From contig NZ_JACHGF010000015.1 in assembly GCF_014202275.1 (NCBI RefSeq), positions 54,237 through 118,236 of the forward strand: DNA of 64,000 nt. Direction: 5' to 3'. This stretch comes from Rhabdobacter roseus. GTDB taxonomy: Bacteria > Bacteroidota > Bacteroidia > Cytophagales > Spirosomataceae. Of this stretch, positions 8,965 to 17,477 are shown one piece after another; the first letter of the stretch is position 1; every line of letters starts with the position of its first letter. A model generated the notes under the pieces. The model was not told the DNA's origin, made no database searches, and saw only the letters and a list, made by a program, of their open reading frames with translations. The position numbers and the translations under genes are program-made.

Positions 8965-9050
8965 ACTGAGCCGTGGTCACCTTCGTTACTGTCGAGCACT
9001 TATCCGGAGATGCCCGGAAATTCCGGGTTGGAAATGACGCGTTACTGGAA
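8965..9050 (-). pseudogene. Degenerate fragment of the DUF1080 gene
   Basis: This stretch aligns, with small gaps, to 11803-11905 in the intact DUF1080 gene: CCGTGGTC, then CTTCGTTACT, GTCGAGC, GATGCC and AATGACGCGTT are kept in order. The minus-strand frame is lost. It is the second decayed copy of this gene end and abuts a dehydrogenase remnant on the other strand. Confidence 0.55.
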
Positions 9051-9103
9051 AGAATGGGGCTGGTCCCCAAACTATTTCCGGACGAGGTACTTCGCTCAGA
9101 AAT

Positions 9104-9188
9104 CATCGGCGCGCGCGTCTACGAGCCGGAGGATTTCGACGAAACCATCGCCCTGGCCGGGCTCAAGTACCTGCTGGCGTGCCAGTGA
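9104..9188 (+). pseudogene. Internally deleted 3' remnant of the zinc dehydrogenase gene
   Basis: Encodes IGARVYEPEDFDETIALA fused directly to GLKYLLACQ and a stop, matching the end of the intact dehydrogenase (3779-3956). Relative to that gene 96 bases are missing between two copies of the word GGCCG (3827 and 3923), one of which is retained here, so the deletion fits recombination at microhomology. The bases after the stop also resemble those after the intact gene. An open frame running into it from 8973 is chimeric and not a real gene. Confidence 0.75.
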
Positions 9189-9221
9189 AGGGGTGTTTAT
9201 TGGATTTGCTCTGGTAGGTAC

Positions 9222-9434
9222 CTACCTCTTGGTCAGCTCTGACTCCGATTTAAGTACCTCGTCTCCGTCTTCTTGTTCAATGAGGTAGGCTGGTTCGTCG
9301 TCGGTGGCATTGCGGGTTATTTCGCTGCCTTTGATGGTGCGCGTCACCTTCTTTGTGAATTTCTCTTGCACTATACCCGTAGCGGTACCTTTTCCCCAGT
9401 GCCATTCCACTTTGTCGCCTTGCTGGTAGCTCAT
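9222..9434 (-). CDS. DUF2945 / HVA1-type TUDOR-domain protein
   Basis: 70 residues from MSYQQGDKVEW; the start at 9434 is preferred over an ATG 33 bases upstream because the family begins at this point. The small beta-barrel pattern is complete: GDKVEWHWGKGTATG, a TRTIKG strand, DDEPAYLIEQEDGDEV and a final SEL. Members are cytosolic, under 80 residues and of unknown function. Downstream of the 9537 gene on the same strand, but separated from it by a terminator. Confidence 0.8.
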   Translation of the reverse strand: MSYQQGDKVEWHWGKGTATGIVQEKFTKKVTRTIKGSEITRNATDDEPAYLIEQEDGDEVLKSESELTKR

Positions 9435-9462
9435 CGTCGTGTTTTTTGTAAGAACCTGGCTG

Positions 9463-9504
9463 CCCAAAAAAAGTTTGACCGACCCTCTAGACGGAGGATC
9501 GGTC
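9463..9504 (-). terminator. Intrinsic terminator of the 9537-9899 gene
   Basis: Arms at 9477-9487 and 9494-9504 (GACCGACCCTC against GAGGATCGGTC, one G-T pair) form an 11-base stem. On the minus strand the stem is followed by AAACTTTTTTTGGGC. It lies 33 bases past the stop of the 9537 gene and before the DUF2945 gene, so the two are separate transcription units or partly uncoupled. Confidence 0.75.
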
Positions 9505-9536
9505 AGGGATGAAATGGTACAAAAGGTACTTAACCT

Positions 9537-9899
9537 TTAGCTGGCTAAAAAATTAATCGCCTGTTTTAGGGTACGTTCATTATGCGTGACGGGATCGGTG
9601 TAGGTACGCTCTCCCACTTCGATCGTCACTTCTTTTCCCACCAGTTGCTTCGTGTCTAATTCTCTCCCCGCTTTTACCTCGATACCGGCTTCCTCAAACA
9701 GACTAATAATGGCGGGCATACCCGCCTCTGATTGGTAAAAACGGTGGGTAACGTAGCCTTCGTCGTTCTCGAATCGTACGGCAAAAAAAGGAATCCCCTT
9801 GTTTTCGCTGCTGCCCTCCTCAATGTCAGTGATTGTGACGCGTTGCCGACCATCAGCGAGCAACGTTTTTTCCTGGCCTTTTTCTACTGCGATTTTCAT
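9537..9899 (-). CDS. Hypothetical 120-residue soluble protein
   Basis: Begins MKIAVEKGQEKTLLADG, followed by alternating charged and hydrophobic strands (RVTITDIEEG, GIPFFAVRFEN, GYVTHRFYQSEAG), a short helix (PAIISLFEEAG) and another strand pair around VTIEVGERTY. The overall look is a small beta-barrel (OB-like) with one helix. The pattern recalls phage-type single-strand-binding or DUF669-like proteins, but the similarity is only impressionistic. No signal peptide or membrane segment. An AT-rich stretch upstream (9900-9960) likely holds its promoter. Confidence 0.65.
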   Translation of the reverse strand: MKIAVEKGQEKTLLADGRQRVTITDIEEGSSENKGIPFFAVRFENDEGYVTHRFYQSEAGMPAIISLFEEAGIEVKAGRELDTKQLVGKEVTIEVGERTYTDPVTHNERTLKQAINFLAS

Positions 9900-10198
9900 A
9901 CGTTTTAGCTTATATTTTATTTATATTATAGAACAGCACAAACTATATTTGTTTTGTAATATAAACATCGTGCCAAGCTTTCCGTTTTCCTTACATCTAC
10001 CTGCCTCATGAATAACGGTATCTTTGATTTGGATCATTTTCACGAGACTGAAGAAGGTGCGCAAACATTCCGAGATTCTTAGTGGGATGTAGGTAAGCGG
10101 AAAGCGACCTGATAAGTCCGGCGGGGCGCGCGGCATACTTTTTTATTTTTGAAGGAAATCTCCAGCGAGTCTAAAACCCAATATAAACCCACTATTCC
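9900..10198. other. Divergent intergenic region before uvsE
   Basis: About 300 bases without a gene, separating the minus-strand 120-residue protein from uvsE. It contains a loose inverted similarity (GCTTTCCG near 9976 and CGGAAAGC near 10096, each next to a TACATC/GATGTA word). A TATTTTTG word that fits the Bacteroidota -7 element (TAnnTTTG) lies at about 10144-10151. Neither site is certain. Confidence 0.3.
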
Positions 10199-11113
10199 AT
10201 GCGTCTTGGCTACGCCTGCATCAATCTGTCTTTGGGCGAAAGTAAAATTTCCGTCAATCGCTCAATGGTCAAGAAAACATTCTTGGCCAAAGGCGTAACC
10301 TATGCGTCGGAATTGGCCCTAAAAAATGTCAGGGACCTGGAGAAGATTACCGACTGGAACGTGCAAAACGGTTTGTTGTTGTACCGCATGAGCAGCGATA
10401 TGTTTCCCTGGATGAGCGAATACGAGTTTGGTGATTTGCCGGATTTCCTGGAAATAGAAGGGGTACTTTCCCGAATCGGGCAGAAGGCCAGGGCCAGCCA
10501 TTTGCGTCTGACGTACCATCCCGGGCCCTTTAACGTGCTGGCTACTAAAAGTGCCGATGTGCTGCGCAAAACGAGTAAGGAACTACGACAACACGGCGAA
10601 GTGATGGACCTGCTTGGCTTGCCCCGTAGTCCCTTCGCCAAGATCAATATCCACGTAGGCGGGGCCTACGGAGACAAAGCGACGGCCATCGACCGTTTTT
10701 GCGAAAACTACGCCCAACTACCCCATACCGCCCGTCTCCGACTGACGGTAGAGAACGATGATCGCCCCAATCTGTTTTCAACTAAGGACTTATTGGAAAT
10801 CCACCGGCGCGTCGGCATTCCGTTGGTCTTTGATTACCATCATCATCAACTGCACCCGGGCGGTTGGGCGGAAGCTGAAGCCATGACTGCCGCCGCCGCT
10901 ACCTGGCCGCTGGGAGTTCCGCCCATCGTTCATTATTCGAGTTCGCGCCGGACTTTTGAGGAGCCGCTGGCCGCTGAGGTAGCCCACGCCGATTATGTAT
11001 ACCGATTCATCGACCTGCACGGTCAGGAAGTGGACGTTATGTTGGAAGCCAAGGCCAAGGAACGCGCGGCGCTGAGGTACCTTGAAGAATTTCCCGCTTG
11101 CGGAGCGCCTTGA
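10199..11113 (+). CDS. uvsE: UV damage endonuclease UvsE/UvdE
   Basis: 304 residues, matching the TIM-barrel UVDE family from its first strand (MRLGYACINLSL). Metal-ligand motifs typical of the family are present in order: YHPGPF (about 105), KINIHVGG (about 148), VENDDR (about 184) and VFDYHHHQLHPGG (about 208). The enzyme nicks DNA on the 5' side of UV photoproducts and other lesions in an excision pathway independent of UvrABC; it acts in the cytoplasm and needs divalent metal. Single gene with no operon partner. Confidence 0.93.
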   Translation: MRLGYACINLSLGESKISVNRSMVKKTFLAKGVTYASELALKNVRDLEKITDWNVQNGLLLYRMSSDMFPWMSEYEFGDLPDFLEIEGVLSRIGQKARASHLRLTYHPGPFNVLATKSADVLRKTSKELRQHGEVMDLLGLPRSPFAKINIHVGGAYGDKATAIDRFCENYAQLPHTARLRLTVENDDRPNLFSTKDLLEIHRRVGIPLVFDYHHHQLHPGGWAEAEAMTAAAATWPLGVPPIVHYSSSRRTFEEPLAAEVAHADYVYRFIDLHGQEVDVMLEAKAKERAALRYLEEFPACGAP

Positions 11114-11204
11114 TTTTGCATTGGGGCTTACGTAAACCGGCTATTCTACCTGTACATGGATGGGCGCTAAGGGGTACCTGTAGGCGGAAATTGCGCAGGT
11201 ACCT

Positions 11205-11660
11205 TTATGGCTTTTGTTCCGTTTTTACGCGCGTATATTTTTCTATAATCACCCGGTCAATCCCCAGCGCCTCTACTTTCTCGACGCCTTTCTGAATGAG
11301 CGTATCGTTTTGGATGTTGACGGTAAACGAGAAGGTGTGGTTTTCCCAGGCCGGATCCGAGAAGTAGTCCAGGTGCTCCGTATAAGTGGAATCCACCAAC
11401 GTGTATTTGCCGCCACCGGCGGAATAGGGGGCCACCGTATTGGCATCGATAGTGTGATTCAGAAAAGCGAAGTGGGTTTTGTTCAAGATCTTGATCATGC
11501 TACGCGTCGAATCGAAGGTCGAAAAAGTACTGTCCCTTTCCATAGTCGTGGCCGAAATCAATTCCCAGGTACCTTCCAGGGGAAGCTGATCGGGTTTGGA
11601 ATGGCACGAAAACAGGAGGCAGGGTAGTAGTAAAAGAACGCAGGTAGCGGTACGATGCAT
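11205..11660 (-). CDS. Lipocalin-like lipoprotein
   Basis: 151 residues. The N-terminus has a signal peptide ending in the lipobox LLFSC (Cys about 19), so it is a lipoprotein. The mature part begins LEGTWELISATT and continues with beta strands (SMIKILNKTHFAFLN, GGGKYTLVDSTYTEHLDY, FSFTVNIQNDTLIQKG), the pattern of lipocalin-like domains in Bacteroidota, which bind small hydrophobic ligands. The ligand is unknown. It lies beyond the DUF1080 gene on the same strand but is separated by a large inverted repeat. Confidence 0.75.
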   Translation of the reverse strand: MHRTATCVLLLLPCLLFSCHSKPDQLPLEGTWELISATTMERDSTFSTFDSTRSMIKILNKTHFAFLNHTIDANTVAPYSAGGGKYTLVDSTYTEHLDYFSDPAWENHTFSFTVNIQNDTLIQKGVEKVEALGIDRVIIEKYTRVKTEQKP

Positions 11661-11692
11661 GGTAAAACTGGTTTTTGAAGGCTTTTTTTTTA

Positions 11693-11751
11693 CAAGTACC
11701 TAAATAAAGTACCTACCTCGGGCGGAGACAGGTACTTTGTTTAGGTACTTG
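11693..11751. repeat. Inverted repeat built from four GTAC motif copies
   Basis: Arms of 22 bases at 11693-11714 and 11730-11751 pair with a single mismatch around a 15-base loop. Each arm holds two AGTACC/GGTACT words. It sits between the stop of the DUF1080 gene (11759, minus strand) and the lipoprotein gene. The transcript would fold into a strong hairpin, but no U tract follows on the minus strand, so it is either a rho-independent-like processing/stability element or a motif-driven repeat. Confidence 0.75.
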
Positions 11752-11758
11752 GTCAAAT

Positions 11759-12730
11759 CTACTTCCCTGGTGTAAGGATGATATTCCGGTACTCCACCGG
11801 GCCGTGGTCGCCCTGGATGTAGAGCGGGCCGGGCTCGCCTTCGTTACTATCGAGCGCGCCGCCGGTGATGCCGGGAATTTCCTGGTTGGTAATGACGCGT
11901 TGGCCGTTGACGTCGAGGGTGATCATCCGGCCAATGAGCGTGACGTCGAACGATTGCCACTCGCCGGGTTCCTTGGCGACCATCTCGCTGGGAGCGATGA
12001 AACCGTACACGCCGCCGAGCTCACCCACGGAGGGTTGCAGGCCTTTGCCATCCGTCACCTGCACCTCGTAACGGCCGCGCAGGTACACGCCGCTGTTGCT
12101 GCCTTTGGGGATGCGAAACTCCACGTGCAGTTTGAAGTCGTCATATTTTTCATCCGTAATCAGGTTTGCGCCGGATTTCTCGCTTTTCAGCACGCCATTC
12201 TGCATGGTCCACTGGTTGGTGGCGGTGGAGGCGTGCCAGCCTTTGAGCGTGTTACCTTCCGTGAGTTTTACGGGCTTTCCCCAGCTGGGCGCCGAGGTAC
12301 GGCGCAGGGCCGGGGCCCGCACGCCCGTCCAGTTGTGGGTTTTTCCGCTGGGGGTGGTGAGGGTACCTTTCATTTGATCGCCCTGGACGGTACCCTGCAC
12401 CGAGAACTGTCCGTCGCCGCTTTCCCATTGCGGGGGAATGGAGAAATTAAACGTACCGTCTTTGAAATGTACCTCCGAAATGGGCCGGGCGCTGCCCGAC
12501 ACCGACACAAACCGACCGACCAGGGTACGCGTACCCGAGTGCGTCACTTCCAGCCACGACGGGGCCGGTTTTCCATCCATATCAACGGTGATGTCCCACC
12601 TTCCCTCCAGCGGGGTGGCCAGGGGGCGGGCTTTCAGGTTACCGGCTTGCATAGCCAGTAGGACCGTAAGTGCTGGTACCAGGCAGTAGTGGAAAAAGGA
12701 GCGGGATTTGATTTGACGTAAGGTGTTCAT
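11759..12730 (-). CDS. DUF1080 / 3-keto-disaccharide hydrolase-family secreted protein
   Basis: 323 residues from ATG 12730, chosen because a signal peptide (ALTVLLAMQAGNLKA) follows; an upstream ATG at 12766 is also in frame. An N-terminal beta domain of about 110 residues (LEGRWDITVDMDGKPAPSWL onward) precedes the concanavalin-like DUF1080 domain. Its marks are LKGWHAS, NGVLKSEKSGANLITDEKY, KLHVEFRIPKGSNSGVYLRG and GPLYIQGDHGPVEYRNI. The DUF1080 family includes hydrolases of 3-keto-glycosides. Remnants of this gene end lie at 6605-6733 and 8965-9050. Confidence 0.88.
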   Translation of the reverse strand: MNTLRQIKSRSFFHYCLVPALTVLLAMQAGNLKARPLATPLEGRWDITVDMDGKPAPSWLEVTHSGTRTLVGRFVSVSGSARPISEVHFKDGTFNFSIPPQWESGDGQFSVQGTVQGDQMKGTLTTPSGKTHNWTGVRAPALRRTSAPSWGKPVKLTEGNTLKGWHASTATNQWTMQNGVLKSEKSGANLITDEKYDDFKLHVEFRIPKGSNSGVYLRGRYEVQVTDGKGLQPSVGELGGVYGFIAPSEMVAKEPGEWQSFDVTLIGRMITLDVNGQRVITNQEIPGITGGALDSNEGEPGPLYIQGDHGPVEYRNIILTPGK

Positions 12731-13154
12731 GCTATTTTTTAGAGATAAAGATGTTAAGGTAGGCATAAAAAGGAAATGAAAGGTAGGTAGGTTCCGTCCC
12801 GGTCATTTGAGCCGTTGATTACCCAAAAAAGCGCATCACAATCCATTCTATACTTGCCCGACCGGCTTTAATTTCTGTAAAAGAAGGGATTGTTAGGCGA
12901 CCTAGCGGTCGTGTGTTTCGGGCGTGCCGGGCGATGGCTGAGAAAAGTACCCCCTTTTGCTTTTAGGTACCTACCCACGAGTTCTGTTTCGTATGGATAG
13001 GGCTGATTCAGGGTATCCTGCCCTCCTCCACCGTCTGGCACAGTAGGCTTCCGGCCAAAGCGCTTTTATTGGAGCGACTTCTCCTGGGGGCTCCCGTCAA
13101 TCTTTACGTACCTTATCTAAACCCTGATTCATGCCTTTTCAAACCCTTACGTTC
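12731..13154. other. Divergent intergenic region without a gene
   Basis: About 420 bases between divergently transcribed DUF1080 and lyase genes, presumably holding both promoters. Several GTAC words occur. No RNA, repeat or convincing promoter was identified. Confidence 0.35.
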
Positions 13155-15221
13155 ATGCGGTTCCCGACACCTTCCCGACTCCTATCGCTACTGCTGGTTT
13201 GTGTCCTTATTTCCACCCACGCTTTTGCCCAAAAAAAATGGCAGGACCTGACTACCGTGGAGGATATCTGTACCTACATGCCGGAAACGATGAAGAAGAT
13301 GCTCGACCAGTTTAATCTGGAGGCGCCGGGCCTGGAACAGGCGAAGCAAGCCCAAGCCAAGGGCGATTTGGTGCAGGCTTGCCAAGCATTACTGGCCTAT
13401 TACAAGAACGGAAACACGGCTACCTACCTACGCAAAGCCCTGCCGCCTGCTACAACCAAAACCGTGGCCGCGGCAGACACAACCCTTAACTACGTATTTG
13501 TGGTGCAGAACGTACGGGGCGTACCACCTCTACTACCCGACGGCCACCGCGACTGGTACTACAAAGGCCCGAATAATGACAAAGAGTGGGCTTGGCTCTC
13601 GAACCGCCATTCGCAACTATCAGAGGTATACAATGCCTACCTGGAAACCGGAAACCCCAAATATGCCCGGTACATCGATGCCTTTTTGCGGGATTTTATT
13701 ATCAAAAGCAGGCCCTATCCCGCGGTGAAAAGTACTACGTCGGTCTGGCGGGGACTGGAAGTAGCCGCGCGGGTGAAGGTATGGTCGCGGATATTCTACG
13801 GGCTGGTTGGTAGTCCGTACTTTTCGCCGGCCACGCAGCTGCTGATGCTGAGCAGTCTGCCCGACCACGCCCATTACAACCGGTACTTTCACGCCGGAAA
13901 CAACTGGCTCACAATGGAAATATCGGCGCTGGCTACGGCGGCTACCAATTTCCCGGAATACAAGCAGGCCGACGAATGGCTCACCTACGCCATCGACGCC
14001 ATGACCGAAAGTATGAAGGGCCAGGTATATCCCGATGGCATCCAGACCGAACTCACCTCGCACTACCACAACGTGGCGCTGGCTAATTTTGCGCTTTTTA
14101 AAGACATCTGCGACCGGGCCAAGCGTCCATTGCCCGACTTCTTCAATCAAACCATCGTGAGCATGTACGACTACATTGCCCGGGCCATTCGCCCCGACGG
14201 GTACCGTATCCTGAACAACGACGGGGATCGGGGTAGCGACCGGGAATTGCTCCTGAGAGCGGCCGAAAAGTATAACAAACCCGAGTGGGCCTACCTGGCT
14301 TCCAACGGGCAGCAAGGTACCAAACCCGCGCAGGGGCCGTCGTACTTTTTTCCGTGGGCGGGCCAGTTGATTTCCCGCTCTGGGTACGATGCCCGCGCGC
14401 AGTGGTCGTTTTTTGACATTGGCCCCTGGGGAAGTGGACATCAGCACAATGACAAGCTGCATATTTCGGTGTCGGCCTACGGACGCGATTTGCTGGTGGA
14501 TGCGGGGCGTTTTGCGTATACCGGTGAAATCGCCGAAAAATTCCATCCCTACGCGGCCAGCAGCGCCGGGCATAACCTGGTTTTGGTCGATGGGCAAGGA
14601 CAAAAACCCGGACCAACCCTGGCCAAGGTACCCCTGAACGATACCCATATCAAAATCACCCCCGAATTTGACTACGCCACCAACGAGTTTGCCGACTTCA
14701 AAAATACGGAAGGTACCGCCCGCCATACGCGCGCGCTACTCTACGTACGCGGCAAGTTTTGGGTCGTAGTGGACCGCATCCAAACCGACCGGCCCCGGAA
14801 AATAGAAACCCTGTGGCACTGGCATCCCGACTGCACCGTGACCCAAGACGGAAATACGATCAAGACGAATAATACCCAGGGCAACCTGGCGATCATTCCG
14901 GTAGGTACCTCTGGAATGGATATTCCCCGAATGGATATTCGTTTTGTCAAAGGGCAGGAACAGCCCGAAATCCAGGGTTGGTACAGTCCGGAATACAACG
15001 TGTACATGCCCAATACGGCCACCATTTACAGTGCCAACGTTGCCCGCGACCAGACTTTTGTCTGGCTGCTCTTCCCCTCCGCAGGCAAAACGCCCGCCGT
15101 AAAAGCCAGGATTTTAAGCGAAAATGAGGAAGAAGTACGGGTGGAAGTTACGGCCGAGGGTAGGACGTGGAAGATGAAAGTACCTTATAGCGATAGCAGG
15201 AAAGTGGGGATGGAGAAGTGA
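13155..15221 (+). CDS. Heparinase II/III-family secreted polysaccharide lyase
   Basis: 688 residues from ATG 13155, chosen because a signal peptide follows immediately (MRFPTPSRLLSLLLVCVLIS to about residue 27); an ATG 24 bases upstream is possible. The helical N-terminal half has toroid motifs (NDKEWAWLSNRHSQL, HAGNNWLTMEISAL, YPDGIQTELTSHYHN). The beta-sandwich half opens with GSGHQHNDKLHISVSAYGRD and LLVDAGRFAYTG near residues 425-450, the HxHxD signature of heparinase II/III. It is full length, unlike the similar gene cut by the left edge. Predicted to cleave uronic-acid glycans in the periplasm; substrate unknown. Confidence 0.88.
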   Translation: MRFPTPSRLLSLLLVCVLISTHAFAQKKWQDLTTVEDICTYMPETMKKMLDQFNLEAPGLEQAKQAQAKGDLVQACQALLAYYKNGNTATYLRKALPPATTKTVAAADTTLNYVFVVQNVRGVPPLLPDGHRDWYYKGPNNDKEWAWLSNRHSQLSEVYNAYLETGNPKYARYIDAFLRDFIIKSRPYPAVKSTTSVWRGLEVAARVKVWSRIFYGLVGSPYFSPATQLLMLSSLPDHAHYNRYFHAGNNWLTMEISALATAATNFPEYKQADEWLTYAIDAMTESMKGQVYPDGIQTELTSHYHNVALANFALFKDICDRAKRPLPDFFNQTIVSMYDYIARAIRPDGYRILNNDGDRGSDRELLLRAAEKYNKPEWAYLASNGQQGTKPAQGPSYFFPWAGQLISRSGYDARAQWSFFDIGPWGSGHQHNDKLHISVSAYGRDLLVDAGRFAYTGEIAEKFHPYAASSAGHNLVLVDGQGQKPGPTLAKVPLNDTHIKITPEFDYATNEFADFKNTEGTARHTRALLYVRGKFWVVVDRIQTDRPRKIETLWHWHPDCTVTQDGNTIKTNNTQGNLAIIPVGTSGMDIPRMDIRFVKGQEQPEIQGWYSPEYNVYMPNTATIYSANVARDQTFVWLLFPSAGKTPAVKARILSENEEEVRVEVTAEGRTWKMKVPYSDSRKVGMEK

Positions 15222-15225
15222 TCTT

Positions 15226-15297
15226 CCGGATGCAAATACCCCCGCCGCGCCCAAATACCTGCTCGACGGCGCGGTACCCAACCCGGAAAGTACCTGA
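15226..15297 (+). pseudogene. Possible 3' coding remnant
   Basis: Right after the lyase stop an open frame reads PDANTPAAPKYLLDGAVPNPE plus two residues and a stop, which looks like a protein C-terminus without any start. It may be a leftover of a deleted downstream gene; it is too short for a family call. Confidence 0.25.
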
Positions 15298-15747
15298 TAC
15301 AGCACCCCGGCTCAAGGTACTTTTGGGCGGAGCAAAGCCAGTATTGTCATTTTTTATTCAAAGTACAACCAGTTCCAGTAGTACTTTTAGGAAAAATGAA
15401 CGTAAGGATATAAAGGGTATCGCAAAAATATCTTTGGTAAGACTAGCTAAAAATCCATCAAAGTACCCCCGCTAGAAAAGAAAGTATGGTTTGGGTGGGT
15501 TTTGGAAGCTAAGTGGCGAAAAGTAACTACCTGAAACTAAGTGTGGTAAAAATTTATTGTAATTTTTTTAGTTGGTGCGTAAGGGTTTTGCCCCCCTTTT
15601 CTGGTCTAGTAGTGTAATAATGAGGTAGTCACGGTGGAAGAGAGATTATAAAAGTACCTCATGAACCCAAAGTAGGTTTTTCGTAAGTAAAAATATGGTT
15701 TCGCACGCGCGATCCAAAGATTTTCATCATAGGTTGATTGATTTAAA
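15298..15747. other. 450-base gap without a recognisable gene
   Basis: AT-richer than flanks, with several GTAC words and no open frame of substance. Because a strong terminator follows at 15748, a short untranslated RNA could be made here, but no known RNA fold was recognised. Confidence 0.3.
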
Positions 15748-15778
15748 GGGGCTCTGACTATCGGAGCTCTCTTTTTTT
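15748..15778 (+). terminator. Intrinsic terminator upstream of the thioesterase gene
   Basis: GGGGCTCTGA, a three-base loop and TCGGAGCTCT form a 10-pair stem (with G-T pairs), followed by CTTTTTTT. No annotated plus-strand gene ends within 500 bases, so it terminates either the lyase transcript or an unrecognised small RNA. Confidence 0.65.
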
Positions 15779-15827
15779 GTGCCCGGTCTGTGAGCGGGCA
15801 TCCGGACCAGAAAACCCGCCGACTCCC

Positions 15828-15835
15828 TATCTTTG
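15828..15835 (+). promoter_or_regulatory. Putative -7 promoter element for the thioesterase gene
   Basis: TATCTTTG fits the Bacteroidota -7 consensus TAnnTTTG exactly and lies 17 bases before ATG 15853, giving a very short leader. A matching -33 TTTG at the usual distance is not evident. Confidence 0.4.
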
Positions 15836-15852
15836 CGAAAAACCATAGACCT

Positions 15853-16707
15853 ATGACTACCGCCGAAGAGCTGCTGGATTTGCTGAATCTGGAGAAAATA
15901 GAGGAGAATATTTTTCGGGGCGACAACTACCTGGCCCCCTGGAAGCGGGTGTTTGGCGGGCAGGTACTGGCCCAGGCGCTGCAAGCCTGCTACCAAACGG
16001 TACCCGAAGGGCGCTTTGCCCACTCCATGCACGCCTACTTCATCCTGGCGGGCGACATCAACCACCCCATCATCTACGACGTAGACCGCATCCGGGACGG
16101 AGGTAGTTTCACGACCCGCCGCGTGGTGGCCATCCAGAAGGGCAAGCCTATTTTTAGCATGAGCGCCTCGTTTCAGTCGGTGCAGGAGGGGCTCGACCAC
16201 CAGATCAGTATGCCCAATGTACCCCCGCCCGACGTCCTGGTGTCGGACGAGAAGCTGGCGGAGGCCTTTAAGGAAACCGCGCCCGACGTGTACCGTACCC
16301 TGGCCTTTCCGCGGCCCATGGAGTTTCGGCCCGTCGAAAAAATAAACCCCACGCTCCTACGCAAAAACCCGCCCTTTCGGCACGTGTGGCTCAAATCCAA
16401 CGGTGCGCTACCCGACGACCTCCGTCTGCACCAGATCATCCTGGCCTACGCCTCTGACTACAACCTGCTTACCACGGCCACGCTACCGCACTTTGACAAA
16501 GTACGTCCCACGGAGCTCTTCCTGGCCAGTCTCGACCACGCCATGTGGTTTCACCGGGAGTTTCGGGTGGACGAATGGCTCCTCTACGCCCTCGACAGCC
16601 CCAGCGCCTCCAACGCCCGCGGCTTCACGCGCGGCAACATCTTCACGCAGGACGGCCGCCTGGTCGCTTCCGTCGTGCAGGAGGGCCTGATCCGCCCGCG
16701 TGACTAG
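15853..16707 (+). CDS. tesB: Acyl-CoA thioesterase II (TesB-type)
   Basis: 284 residues from ATG 15853. Two hotdog folds are visible. The first has FRGDNYLAPWKRVFGGQVLAQ and HSMHAYFILAGD followed by RDGGSFTTRRVVAIQ. The second has PDDLRLHQIILAYASDYNLL (the catalytic Asp region of TesB) and LASLDHAMWFHREFRVDEWL, ending GRLVASVVQEGLIR. It hydrolyses medium- and long-chain acyl-CoA to free acid and CoA in the cytoplasm. The length matches the family. Single gene with its own promoter-like element. Confidence 0.93.
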   Translation: MTTAEELLDLLNLEKIEENIFRGDNYLAPWKRVFGGQVLAQALQACYQTVPEGRFAHSMHAYFILAGDINHPIIYDVDRIRDGGSFTTRRVVAIQKGKPIFSMSASFQSVQEGLDHQISMPNVPPPDVLVSDEKLAEAFKETAPDVYRTLAFPRPMEFRPVEKINPTLLRKNPPFRHVWLKSNGALPDDLRLHQIILAYASDYNLLTTATLPHFDKVRPTELFLASLDHAMWFHREFRVDEWLLYALDSPSASNARGFTRGNIFTQDGRLVASVVQEGLIRPRD

Positions 16708-17014
16708 GTACTGCTGGGGAGGGCAGCGTTGTGGTGAGGCCGTCACGTGGCCGTGCAGGGTAATACGCTGGCCCGGGTACTCGGCACGGTCTACGGCCAA
16801 GTCGGGTAGCGGTAAGAGAGACGCTGGTATAAGTCTGTTTGTAAAGTAAATGCAAAAGGGTCAGAGAACTAAATATCAAGATACTTGATAGAATGAGATA
16901 GAATATAACTACCTTACACTGATGAAAGGCTAGTGCTTTTATAAAACAATGGATTAGTACGGATGCTATTTCGCTTTTTGTTCCCATGAATCAGTATCGA
17001 TCTAATTTCAGACT
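16708..17014. other. Intergenic region before the response regulator
   Basis: About 300 bases, GC-rich to about 16815 and AT-rich after it. No gene or structured RNA was recognised; the promoter of the following signalling genes is presumably in the AT-rich part. Confidence 0.3.
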
Positions 17015-17470
17015 ATGGCAAGTGAGCACTGGTATCTTTTATTGGCTGATGATGACGACGACGATGTCCATTTTTTTAAGGAGGCCTTAGACGACCTACC
17101 CATAACCGCCCGGCTTGAGGTCGTGCAGGACGGCGAGCAACTCATACAATGGCTCAGCCGGCCGGCCGAGCCGCTTCCCGACGTGCTTTTCCTTGACCTG
17201 AATATGCCCCGTAAGGGCGGTGCCGAATGCTTGGTTGAACTGAAGCGCGACCTAAAGCTAGAGCACCTTCCGGTTGTTATACTCTCTACTTATTTTGAGC
17301 CAGCGATGGCCAATCTACTGTACAAAAACGGAGCGCACTACTGTATGCGTAAGCCGACCGATTTTTTCCGTCTCAAACAACTCATCCACCAGGTACTTAC
17401 CCTACTGGCGTCAGCCAACGGGCAGCAACCGCCCAAAGAAGGATTTGTTCTCAACGGTACTTTAAACTGA
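17015..17470 (+). CDS. Single-domain response regulator (Rcp1-type)
   Basis: 151 residues, only a receiver domain. An acidic pocket (LLADDDDDDVHFF, about 9-21), phosphoacceptor Asp in VLFLDLNMPRKGG (about 63-75), the Thr/Ser switch in VVILSTY and Lys in MRKPTDF are all present. There is no output domain, so it likely acts by protein contact, as is common for receivers paired with light- or redox-sensing kinases. It ends seven bases before the CheB-CheR-kinase gene, so the two form one signalling operon. Paralogous to the regulator at 43236-43682. Confidence 0.9.
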   Translation: MASEHWYLLLADDDDDDVHFFKEALDDLPITARLEVVQDGEQLIQWLSRPAEPLPDVLFLDLNMPRKGGAECLVELKRDLKLEHLPVVILSTYFEPAMANLLYKNGAHYCMRKPTDFFRLKQLIHQVLTLLASANGQQPPKEGFVLNGTLN

Positions 17471-17477
17471 TACCACG

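Noticed and set aside
8973..9188. 71-codon plus-strand open frame as a real small gene
   Set aside because: It is a chimera of antisense DUF1080 sequence and a deleted dehydrogenase end.
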